A DNA stretch of 64,000 nt, taken from NCBI GenBank assembly GCA_932521025.1, contig OW051468.1, positions 4,154,064 through 4,218,063 of the forward strand. Reading direction: 5' to 3'. The position numbers and the translations under genes are program-made. The notes below the pieces were generated by a model, which was not told where the DNA came from, did not search any database, and worked only from the letters and a program-made list of their open reading frames with translations. Shown in pieces: positions 36,180 through 48,900 of the stretch. The DNA is from Oscheius onirici (lineage: Eukaryota > Nematoda > Chromadorea > Rhabditida > Rhabditidae). Positions within the stretch are counted from its first letter, which is position 1. Each line of letters starts with the position of its first letter.

Positions 36180-37440
36180 AGTCAATTAGATCTCAATAGA
36201 CTAGTAATCAATCGAAATCCGAACGGCTTCTCTAACAACTTTGCAACTGCAATTATATTTTTGACACGATCTATTACTTTTCAAATGAACAGTTAAGTCT
36301 GGGATGATTTCGAGAGCTCTACGGTGAATGGATGCATTTAAAGATACAGTTTATGGGTGGTATTTATTTTCCTTTCCAGACAGTTCACGTTGGCACCACA
36401 TACGAGTCGCGTTTGTGTGAGCACACTTTAGTAAAAAAAAAACAGTAGTTTCGAAACTACCAGAAGAATTGAATGATTGGAAGAGGATAGTCAGGGGATC
36501 AATATAAACTGAAAGCACCGGAAATAGAGGAAGTGTGTGTCTCTCCGCCGACACACTGACTTGACCGCACGACGGCATAGGTCATTTTTCGATGGAGGCG
36601 TCCCTCTGGGAAAAACTTGTTCTGTTGTAATCAAACCTATTTCCGGAATTTTTGACCATTATTTTCTTCACGCTGATGCTCTCGATCTGCAACCTTTTTC
36701 GGAGTGAATGTTCCAAATGGCTCTCTAAAAATGGAACTATGGCCTTGGCCAGAGATGGTGCAATGACTTCGGACGATTGCGGAGATCAAGGAACCGAAGC
36801 AGAGAGACGTCGGAAGGACAGGTTACACAGGGCAGAGGTGTCTGGGTAGGGGCAAATGAACTACCAACTTTTTCGGATGTATCATGAAAAAGAGAATGCT
36901 GAACTGAGACCAATCCTTCAAGAATACAGTTCTAAGCAGTTGTAACTAGCAGGGGTGGCAGGGACCGGCCGGCCAGATTTGCCATCCCTGCAAAGATTGC
37001 AACAAATTCGTAAACTTTTTCGTGTTTTCAAGTTTCGCGCCAATGATTTGCAGGTCCTTCTAAATTGGCGGCGCTTCAAACTATAAAGTTTCTCTTCATT
37101 TCCAGAAACAAACAAAGGAATTTCTTCATTTTGCTACATTCATCTCTGGTTTTTCCTTCAGAACAGTTTTATTATGATGTACGATATCAGTGAAATATGT
37201 ATTCCTGTTTTTTTCAGTATTAATTTTGAATTTTTGTTGAAGTAATATCGTTTCCATCTGTTCACTCGTTCCCTCTTTGTTTATTTCGCAATAGAGCGCG
37301 TCTCACCTAATCTACGTCATCAGGTTGTTTTCCGCCTTCCCACTGAGTCATTCTACCACTTCAAATCGCCTCGAAAATATTAGAAACCCGTTATTTCGTT
37401 CTGCCTTTGTTGTTATCGTCTCCTTTCTAAAGTCTCATTT
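36180..37440. other. Intergenic interval, divergent promoters
   Basis: Lies between the minus-strand dehydrogenase and the plus-strand ALG-2 gene. Only short incidental frames are present. A GC-rich imperfect palindrome (GGGACCGGCCGGCC) is near 36960. The last 150 bp are T-rich and end in an acceptor (TTTTCCAG) 1 nt before the next ATG. Confidence 0.4.
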
Positions 37441-37446
37441 TCCAGC

Positions 37447-38847
<1,401 letters not shown>

Positions 38848-39043
38848 TCTCCCAAATTCCAGTACTTTTGTGATTCCTTCTGTCCCTTTCACTTACAACT
38901 AATCACCTTTTCCCTTAATTTACAGGCAGCCGGTCTCGTCCTCTCCTTCCTTCAAAAGTAGAAAATGTGTCTAGTGCCTTTCATCTCTACTCTCATCGCG
39001 TACAAGCTAACTGCCTTTTGCCTTCCATTGTTCATATGATTGT

Positions 39044-39049
39044 AATAAA
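39044..39049 (+). terminator. Poly(A) signal AATAAA of the ALG-2-like gene
   Basis: AATAAA about 200 bp after the stop at 38847, followed by T-rich sequence. Confidence 0.6.
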
Positions 39050-39059
39050 GTATATTTCC

Positions 39060-40735
39060 TTTGCTCCAGTTTTAGAAACGAAGCTGAAACCAAGATCAGA
39101 CCGGTTGAGCCTCCGTACAATCGTAGTTTGACTCATAGTCAGAACAATCAAGCCTCCTCTTCAACCTCTGTTGATTAGAAACTGACGACTTATATAGATT
39201 GGTTCTTGTAACATCAGGCGGACGATGTATGGTCGCTTTGAAAAGAAGCGAGGCTGATCAAACCAAAACTTGACGGAGGATACATGGAGGACAATTCTAG
39301 TACGATTACAAAATAGGATCTTGTGGAAATTTGCTTTACCAAGTTTTTTTCAAGCATTTTTGACAACTGCAGAATTGTAAGAACAGTTCACTATCAAGCA
39401 GTTTTCTCTCTCGAACAACACTAGGGGTTCCTTGCCTGCCAGTTTAGGAACTTTTACATCCAGAATTATAGACACCTCCGTCAAATCGTCTTTTTTCTGC
39501 TCGAAGCCATTTTCTCTTTGGTACACTTCAAATCCAGACTAATGAGAGGAAACACTTTCTTTAAAGATTCACCTGATAAGCGACCAATTGTGTACACTAG
39601 ATTTTCCAAAGAATAGACCAATTATGCCTCGTTTTCTCTCTCGATGTTATCGGTGTGGTTTTCGTCTGATCTCGACTACGGTATGGGCAAAGATTTTGTT
39701 TTCCGTATTTCGAAAATGAGTCAATTTTTCTGAATGATCATTGTTCCTATATTTTCCCGGAATACAATGAGACATTTTCCACTCCGCTTGGTTGTAGCGT
39801 AAAAAACGCGGAAAATACTGTGATTTCTGCACATCTGTGATGCTTGTTTTTCGAAAACAATCTTTCGGTATATAAGGGCGCAAAAGGAAAGATTTCTGTG
39901 CATCATGAACAGCGTTCACAAGAAGGTAGGTCCAGTTTTTTACCAGGAAGACACACATGGAAGACACGTTGAAATCGTTGCAATCTTGTGTAACATTTGA
40001 ACTCTCCAGCATTTTCTCCCTACTACTTCTTGATTGTAGTTTTCTTTTGAAACTGACTCATCTTTGTGAGTTTGACTTTTGTAATCTTGGCTTAGTAGAA
40101 ACCATCAAAGTTTGAGTAACGGAGACTCGAGCTATGAGCTACAAACCGAATCTACAGTAAATATCCCGTCTTTCAACTTGAGTACAGTCTCATTCAACCC
40201 ATAGAACACTGAGCACTTTCCAATCTGAACTTCCTAATGTCTCCCGCCCAATATCCTTACTGTCCTAGTCATCAGCTCATTTCATTTCCGGTATACGATT
40301 AAGCTCACTTCATATTCTTTTGTCAGACTTGCTCCGATTTCTCGTTCTACTATTTCCGAACTCTAATCACTCTGAAAGCCTTTCGATTAAGTACATCGGC
40401 CAATAAATTATGTTTCAATTGTTGCGGGACATTGTTACCCCATTTCCTTCCTTCTCTCCCGAGACGATTGACATTCTTCTTTCCGGGATTAGGAACCACT
40501 GACAAAGAGTAATATGACGCTTTCCTGATCATTTGTTCGCTCATATCCTCATATAATAGGTTTTTTGCCTTCGCGGTCGGTGGTTTATCATAGTTTGTTA
40601 TCAAGAGACATTGTACTTTTTTGATTTTTATTTCCTATTCATGAGCAGGAACAAAGTAATGTTACTCAATCACGCAGAGCACAGTAATTTGTTTTGGGTT
40701 TACATATTTCGTAAACAATCTCTTCCGTAACCTAT
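39060..40735. other. Intergenic interval
   Basis: 1.7 kb with no supported gene. The minus-strand frame 40604-40350 (84 codons, basic C-terminus) has no motif or splice partner. The T-rich stretch before 40748 ends GATTTTAG, directly abutting the next ATG. Confidence 0.4.
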
Positions 40736-40748
40736 GTACCGATTTTAG

Positions 40749-41835
40749 ATGTCCTGTAACCTGACCAATCAGTATTTCAACTACGCCGAGATCTTCGTCC
40801 CATTGAGCTATGGGATACTGTCCATTCTGGTCTACGTCCTCTTGACTTTCCTCATACTACGGAAGAAGAAACTGCATCAGCCGTTCTATTACTACTTTAT
40901 CTTCTTGGGAGCGATGGTAAAAAATAACGGGTACCGAATCATCAAATGTTTAGAACTCGGTTCTGTGGCTGGATCTGTTCTTCTTGTTCAGACTCCCCCG
41001 AATGCCGGTAAAATAGACTTAGAACCTCAACAATGAATCTTTAGGACCTCTGTGTCTTCTTCATGACCACTTTCAATCAAAACTCTGCATTTTTGAACAT
41101 CACCATTATTCTTTTCACCGTGACCTCAATTGGACAGCTCCTCATCATGATGCTCATCTCGTTCAGTCGATTTTTGGCCGTCGTCTGGCCTACCAAACAG
41201 GTGACTTTTGTCACAAGGTCTTATTGGTATTTTCCAGCAGATAGTTCCCTCTCCGACCAAGTGTATCCTTTCTATTCTGATCATTTCTCTTGCCTGCTCT
41301 TCCGTCGCCTTCTCCTGGACTGCCCAATATGTTCGTGGCGCTGATGGATATCCGCTCTTCAGGGCCGAGCAAGGTTGGCCTTACGTATGTTTTCTCCAAA
41401 TAAATCGAAAAGACTGAATCCAGGTTGCCCCCGTCTACATAATCAGTCCAATCGGTGCCGTTTGCTCGATTCTGGTGCCAATTTGTACTCTCTACGCAGT
41501 CTATATTCTGGTCAAGGGAAAGAAACAGAAGAAGAACTTCGTTGAGCTGAAGCTGCTTCTGACCAGCTTCTGTTTTTCGCTATCTTCCGTCTGTCTCTCC
41601 ATCTACATGGTAGTTTTACCAAAAAAGTCTTAAAATGCATTTTCAGATTGGCATCTTCTTGAGCAAGTACATCCTCCAAGACGACGATCTTTCGGCTTTC
41701 GTGGCGGGAATCCGAGAGATTCTTCTCGATTTGGCCACTCTGCCAGCCGGATGGCTTCTGATTTTAACAAACAGAGATGTGAGGAACATCTTTACCAAGA
41801 AGAAGAAGTTCCTGTCCTCTCAGTCCACGTTCTGA
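40749..41835 (+). CDS. Nematode-type serpentine chemoreceptor (7TM GPCR)
   Basis: 280 residues, a little short for the class. Exons: 40749-40916, 41045-41200, 41241-41384, 41424-41609, 41647-41835; phases agree. An N-glycosylation site (NLT) lies at the extracellular start. Hydrophobic segments: about 17-37 (PLSYGILSILVYVLLTFLI), 50-70, 80-102 ending in SFSRFLAVVWP (an E/DRY-like position), 110-130, 165-185, 205-230 and 235-262. A basic tail with KKKKF ends the protein. The layout with PLSYGI and LGAMDLCVFF resembles the Srg superfamily of nematode chemoreceptors (Srv-like), but the subfamily is uncertain. The ATG directly follows an acceptor. Exon 3 has a CAGCAG acceptor, allowing one extra Gln. 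Confidence 0.85.
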
Positions 41836-41839
41836 TCAC

Positions 41840-44440
41840 ACTCGAAGAGAAACTTTCGTATATTCGTGTTAACCTTTTCCGACCGGCGATCGCTCTCACG
41901 CGCGACTGATTTGATACGAGCAACAGATCATTTCAATGCAATGTTTGCGAATCACTCTCCTCCTCCGTGATTTCCGTCTTTCCCTCCTCTCTTTGCTCAT
42001 ATTTGTCTTCGCGATTTGTCTCTCTCCGTCGAGCCTTTTGTGTCCGGAGTCCTTCTACTTCCGAATCAAAACATATTTTGAGGTCTCTCAAATAAATCCG
42101 CGTCTCTTTCAGAGACCGTGCCATTACTTTTTTGACCACAGCTGTTGTTTCGCCGAAAACCTGCCCTCTGTGCCCAACGGCAACCCTCTTTGTGACAAGT
42201 TAAACGACGCGGATACGTGTCGCCCGGGGTCGATTGGCTGACTTTTACCTTCGTCGTCGCATCTGATGTTCTTCAGTACCGCCAATGCTTCCTTCCTTCT
42301 TCATTTTTGTTCTGTCGAGAGAGTAGTCAAAGAACACTTCCAAACGCACATAGGGGGTTTGAGAACTTGCCCAAAATACATGTTATTAGTCACTCATTCT
42401 AATCCACTTGTCTGTTTACACGTCAACTTCATTCCGTGTTATTCCGTCTCCTACTTTTTCCAGACTGATACTGTTTGTTCAGTCTGCCACACTATCCTAT
42501 TCTTTGAAAATGTGTCCACCCAAATTGGCTCCTTCCAGTCTTCTAATTGTAATCCTCTTAATCTTGAGGACAAATTGTCACTCCGCCAGAGTGTGTGTCC
42601 ACTAGATTTTTGATCCTGTGACGTTTCTCAGAGAGCTCTGAAAACACCATAAAAAGGTATGGAAGAGATTCGTCCCTTGTTCGATATATGGCCAGCCTCT
42701 TCTTCTGTGATATATGACCCCGCGTCCCCCGTGGGTTTAATTTTCAAAGTAGAGCCGAGTCACGGCAACTCGTAGCACTTTGTCCTCGTGTTTTAGTATC
42801 CTAGTTTCTTTCTTGCTGTTTCTTTCCATGAATTCCGTGACTTGTAGCAGAGCTCGCTACCATATCAATCAGAAATAGTCCTAGACTTCGAACAGGTCTT
42901 AACATTCACACAGTGATTCATTTCAAGTTCTTATGGTTCCAGCCAAACAGTACAATCCTTTTACTGTTTGAAAGTAATCGCGCTCCGTTGAGAAAGTGCG
43001 TGCTCAAATCGCAATGCCAGTCAGCACCTGCTGCCCGCCCAGCCGCAAATCCCGTGAGTTCGGTGACCCTTGACAAAATATTTTGCATTGTTCCGTCTCA
43101 ATATGGACAGAGGGGAACTTGTCCTCTGAGTCATTTCGCAATTTCTTGACTGCGGGATTACAATCTATCAGGAGATGAGTCATCGACCATTTTGTTAACA
43201 CTTTTCTCACCCCTTACAGGCAATAATCTTACGTAACCGCCTTCTAATAATTACTTGAAATTGTGCTAGTCTACTTGAAATATTTGTTTAGTAATTTGAT
43301 TAGTAGTTTATCGGCTCATCTGCCTGATACGTCACCGTTAATAAACTCATATTTTTTAGCCGAGTTTTCCTCCGTTTTCAAACAAAAATTAGAGATAGCT
43401 GTACGACTCTGTAACAGCCACTGTTATCGTGTCAAAGTCTCTTATCACCTGTTTATTCCTACTTCTCTATCAGGCTTTTAAATCCAAAGCCTTTGAACAG
43501 GAAAATGTTTCAAGAAGTCTCGCGAAGAAGAGTGCTCTTCTGCCATTTTTGGATTCTTGTTTGTGCAACGCGTTTCCTGAATCTTTTCCTCTCCTCTGCC
43601 TGTTTGGCTTCCGTAGACTGTTTACCCAGGGCAAAAGGTGAGGAGGCGGAGGGTAGACCGTTCCTCCGCTCTTGTCTTGAACCTTCTTTCTCTTGTTAAT
43701 ATCCGGCCAAAGTACTGATTTTTAAAAGACTGGTCATGTTCCACCCCCGTGCATTCCTCACGATTGTATCATCCAATTAGTCTGTTGTCATAAGACGTTT
43801 CATGCTTGGAAGACTTTGAACCTTCATGTTGACGAAGGAAATTTATGTGCATGAGGTGCAAATTAAAATATCTCAGGCCGACTAATTTCGGAGTAAACAG
43901 TCACAAAAAGGCTCCCATACTTTTCTAGAATCTGAACTTGAGATGATGCAAGTTTCGTCAACTTGTTTCCCAAGAGTTGCTTTCAAAAACTCAAAGTTTG
44001 ACAATTTGAGACGTGATATTCCGTACTGTTCTTCTTCAGTTAAGAGTCTTGCGAACGTTGTAACTTCTGGAGTCTTTGCTAAAAAACTAGTCCTGTTGAA
44101 CCAGACTTACCCGAAAGCCACTTTATCAATGACCAAGATTTCATAAACATTTATGACGTCCCCCTCTTCATGATAAAGTCCGCTTTCAAAATAAAATTTT
44201 CTTTTTGAAATATAGGAGAACGAGTTCCATCAATTCTCACAACTCGCCTACCATCTAGACAAGAGAACAGGAACATCAGTCAGTTTCAGTCTCAGTTACA
44301 GTGTACTGGCCACAATCGATTCACCCTTCTCCAGTTCACTTCGGCCCGCCTCTCCCTCTCTTTCTCTCGACGAGGTTTCCGGGGCAACCTATCCTCTTGC
44401 TCTTTTTTTACGTTCTCTTCAGAAAGTTTTTAAGTTTTTA
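41840..44440. other. Gene-poor, pyrimidine-rich interval
   Basis: 2.6 kb with only incidental frames (longest about 115 codons at 42266-42613, of low-complexity C/T composition). A 70-codon plus-strand frame near 43493-43699 begins with a hydrophobic leader after an acceptor-like site but ends without recognised features. No RNA gene or repeat identified. Confidence 0.4.
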
Positions 44441-44446
44441 GGCAGA

Positions 44447-45670
44447 ATGCATCGAATGATACCCAAACCTCAGTCGACACACAGACATCATCGAGTCGAT
44501 GCCCTCTGGGACAGTAACGCCGAAAAATATCGAGTTTGCTGTCGGACTGTTCATGTCACCAAAGTATCCTTTCGATATTTTTTATTCACTCATTCTATTA
44601 TAGGCAACGCAATTCATCGGTCTTGTCCAGTTGGTCATCATTGCCGTCTTCACCCTCGCTCTTCTCTTTTTCTACGCCAAACAAATGAATGGATCTCTCG
44701 AAGAGGACAACTGGGTAGCCCAGTCCAGTACCCGCTACATCACCTCCTTCCTGACCGCCGTCTCTCTTCAGCTCTCCCTCGTCCTGATGATGCTCCATGG
44801 AGTTCGTGTTGGACGTAGAAGTCTCCTCCTGCCTTTCATCATTTTCGCATCTTTCGCCGTCTTCTTGGCTTTTGTTCAGGTCGGTCGAATCATTCCGTTC
44901 GGCGTGAATAATTGAGGGCGAGAATAGGCTTCAGATGGTCTTCTTAGGTGTGATTATGATGCATGAAAGAGAGAGAAGGCCTTTGAATGAATTAGAATGT
45001 TGATGAATAACAGTCGAGTCTCTGTTGATAATAGCGGTATTCCGTGAATGAGGCTGTTGTAGAAATGGAACTGTGAGAGACATAGAAGAATAATCTTTGC
45101 TAACTATCCGAAAGTATGTCGCAAAAGTAAGTCTTTCAGGTGTCTTCCGACTTTGTCACCGCCTCCCAACACCAACCCGGATCTGCCAGCGGATTCCAGC
45201 TCTTCAGCCACGTTCTCGGCATGTTCATGCATCTCTGGTGCGTCACATGTGTCTGGCGATGCTACTGCTTTTTGGGAGACAAAAAGGTAATCTTTTTAAC
45301 TATTACACGCGAGCGACAACGGACCGACGGAAATCGACGTTTTTTGGCCGTGCCGCGCTCATGTGATTGTCGCTGTTTGGGCCGAGAATTGGTCACAAAA
45401 ACGAGGTTTTCCGGCTAGCTGGAAGGGAAGAGGAAGCAATAACGAATATCCGGGATTTCAACTCGTTATGGCAATCGCATCCACTATGGGTTTTGCATAT
45501 TTTCAGATTCTTGATAGTATACAAGAAATGCAAATTGATGACAACTTTTCCAGGTTGCCGAGCAGATTGGAGAGCAGCTGCAGGCCACGACTATGGCCTT
45601 CGTCTACGACTACTCGAAGCCTCCTCCATACAGCGACACCGTCGAGAAGAGTCCCTTGACTATTGCTTGA
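44447..45670 (+). CDS. Four-helix membrane protein, LAPTM4/5-like, with PPxY tail
   Basis: 218 residues. Exons: 44447-44563, 44604-44879, 45140-45286, 45554-45670; phases agree. A cytoplasmic N-terminus contains CCRTVHVTKATQ just before TM1 (about 43-65). TM2 is near 90-110, TM3 near 116-134 and TM4 near 155-175. A CYCF motif precedes the cytoplasmic tail, which ends SKPPPYSDTVEKSPLTIA. PPPY is a PPxY motif bound by Nedd4-family WW domains. The four-span layout with N-terminal cysteines and a C-terminal PY motif matches lysosome-associated LAPTM4/5 proteins; direct sequence similarity is weak, so the assignment is tentative. An acceptor lies 1 nt before the ATG. Confidence 0.78.
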
Positions 45671-45827
45671 ACCCCATCCCCAAAATCGTGTATTCTCGAT
45701 TGTGTCACTTAGCTTCCTAGTAGGCTTCCCGGTTCTTCTCTCTCCCTCCAGCCCTTTTCCTGATCTGATAGCCTAGTTGCCGACGCTGTTGTACAGAGAA
45801 TCATAAAACAAACCAGTACTGCAACTG

Positions 45828-45833
45828 AATAAA
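45828..45833 (+). terminator. Poly(A) signal AATAAA of the LAPTM-like gene
   Basis: AATAAA 158 bp after the stop at 45670. The convergent ZO-1 gene ends at 45969, so the two transcripts probably meet or overlap here. Confidence 0.55.
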
Positions 45834-45968
45834 CTATTTAACGAGCACTTTTATCAATAAAATCTGTCAACAAAACGGTTTTCGTGAAAATAAGTCTTTT
45901 TTTCGAGGGACTGTGTTTCGAGGAGCACCAATAAATATATTCGTAATACATGAGCACCGGTAAACGAT

Positions 45969-48900
45969 TCAAAAGCGTGAAATAGGCACTGAGAGAAAGT
46001 TTCCATCGGCAGCAGCCTTTCCGACATCAAGATCCATCTGGTTCCATTTTCCGCCGCCTTCTCCTGCCTTGAGAGAGAAATTCCATTGACCATCTGGGTC
46101 AACAGGACCGCCAGAATGTGGAAGACGGAGTTCTAGAGGCACTTGGAAAGAAAGACCTTGAGAAAGTTGAACAGGATCTGGGATGGATTACCTTTAGGCC
46201 CACACATGACCAGCGGAGAGAGAAGAGTTTCTCCTTTAGATTTGTCGATCGGAGGACTGTCTCCTTCTCGACACACCTAAAACAGTGATATTTAAAAAAT
46301 GATTTTTAACATTACCTTGACATAGATTTCGTGTTTCTCTCCATCGGGAATAGCGCCCTGCGGAATTCGTAACTCAACGTTCGAGATGGGACACGTCAAG
46401 ATGCCACCATCGCTCGATATCACGGCCGAAGTCTCTTCGACGACTGTCGGCTCTTCGTCTTTCAAGTCGTCAGTATTTCCGTTTTCTTCTTTGGCCAATG
46501 GAGCAGGCGACGGAGAGACTTTGCTTGGAAGAGGCGAGACAGAACCGTTGATTCGAAGTCCTGCCATGAGAGACTGAGTGTTGCCGTTGATCGAGGAAGG
46601 AGAGTCTGTTCGAGACGTTTGCGGATCGTTCAAACGGGTTCTAAAATCCCCTTTTTATACCTTCAGCAGCAAAAACTCACATGTTACTCGGTTTGGGAGC
46701 AATGACCGGCCTTGGATTGACAGACGATGTTCTGCTGCTCGGCGTGAAGACTGGTGTCCTTTCCTGTCTTGGAGAGTACATTTCCGGATTCGGAGGTTGA
46801 AGCGGTAACTAAAATCGGAGATACTCTAGTACAAACTTTTTTTCTACCTGATGCCTTTGCTCTTCTCTCAACCGCTCTTCTCTCAATCTGGCCTCTTCTT
46901 TCAACCTCACATTGGCGATTTCATTGGCCAGACGAGCATCCTGGTACAAAGAGTCATCGGTCAAGAGCTGCTTCACATGATAGTAGCCCGCCTTGTCTCC
47001 ATTTTTGGTCGTTTGAGGACTCGAAACCGAAGGACTCATGTTGGCGTACTCTTTTGGAGGACCACTTCCATTGATTTTGTCCCCTGGACGACGCGGAAGA
47101 GTCGTCCAGCCTCGTCTCTCACCTGCAGCTGGCCCGTCTGCTTGAATTATTGTTGTTCCAGGACCGATTCCATTCTCGTAGTCGTAAATTGATCTGAACT
47201 TACTTACTTTTGTTTTCTCGAAAATTGTTACCTGCTCATAGGATTTGAAGATTGACTATAGTCCCCGTAATCTCCCTTCAGCGATTCCATGTCGCTGTCG
47301 TAGTTGCCTACTTTAGTCGACAGTGGGAACAAGATCACCTAAAATTTATCATCATGGATCTGGGAGACAACTTACGTCTTCCAATGGCATGTTTGGAGCG
47401 AACTCCGGCATCCAAAGTCTCCTCTGCTGAAGATGAACGACGAGTTCTCTCAGAGCGTCGAACCATCCTTCCTCTTGCGTCGCATCAACTGTAGCCGACA
47501 GTAAATGACTGTGATGTTTCTTGATCTGACTAGATTGTTCCGCGAGTTTCTTCGACGACAAGTGAGGCGCATTCATCCGCTTCCTGATATCTCGGATCTT
47601 GCTTCGTCCGTCGATGTCGATCAAAACGACAATTGGCGCGTAACGAGCCAACTGGAGCCGTTCAACGGACTCGATGGAAATGTCCAGGATACAATGTTTT
47701 CCCGCTGCTATGATGGCGTCAACAGCTGCAAGGCGAATGATTCCTCCGTCACTTTCGGGCTCGGCAAAGTGCATCGAAAAGTGCTGAAGGAGCTGTTGTC
47801 TGGCCACATCCGCTAGGGGACCAAAAAGGACAATCGGTCTGTAAGAAAACTTCTTGTAATTCCGAGAAATATATTACCTGTGAAAGCTAGGAGTGGTCAA
47901 GGCAACTCTCTCATACGCCGGGAACTGAATGTTCCCAGATAGTTCGGCTGGATCGGCAAGAAAGTTTTTGGGCAAAGATTTTGTCCTTCTCTGTTCCAAT
48001 TTCCTTCTCAAAAGTGTTCCTTTGCCCTTTTCGGCCTGTCTTCTCTGCTCACGAGCCAAGTTTTCAGCCGTTGCCTTGAAAATCTATTTTTAAAAGAAGA
48101 AGAAAGGCACTTGCCTGATTGGGAATGACTCCCTTGTTGTTCGGAGGATCTCCCTTGTTCGTTGCAGAAGAGTAGACTCTTGCTGCCTGCCATAGTCCGA
48201 CAGTTCCTCCAAAAAGAGTGTCCGTCACATGAAAGATGTCTCCTTCATTGACTGTCAGATCCAATGGACTATTCTTCTTTTCCTTTGAAAAATGAGCCCT
48301 GAAAGGTGTCTCTGCTTTTCACACTATCGGATAACAAATGGTTCGCGGCTTTTGGACTACACGGGAGGGACTGGCCCACTTGTTCATTCTTTTTGTGTAA
48401 AAGAGCAGCTGATGGACACCAATCACGACCGAGATTATCTCCCCAAGACCTACAAACTGCACATTTGTTCCAGTAATTGTTTTTTTCCGTGTTTTACTGG
48501 AAGGAATGAACCGTTTTCTATGTAATCACTAGTTGAAGATCTAACCTGATGAAAAAGTTGTCTCCGAGCTGTTGGTTCCTGACTTGTTCGAACTCTTGTC
48601 TCGCATATTCCAATCTCAAACTGACTCGGTCGTCTAGTGCCAGAAGAAGCTGCACTGATGCCTCTCTCGACACACCTCTCATCGTCCGACCATTCACCTG
48701 AATTTCTCGGTTTAATCGGAATAGAAAACTGTAAAACCTCTAGTATTTTGTCTCCACAACAGACACCATGTAAGGCCGCAGGAGAATCGGCAGCCACAGC
48801 CGAAACAAAGATTCCGACTTCATTTCCGCCGATCACTCGAACTCCTACAGACCCACCGACTTTTCGAAAAGTGACGGACCGAATTCCACTGGATTCTGGT

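Noticed and set aside
42266-42613. A 115-codon plus-strand frame as a gene.
   Set aside because: Low-complexity pyrimidine composition, overlapping frames of similar length, no start context or homology.
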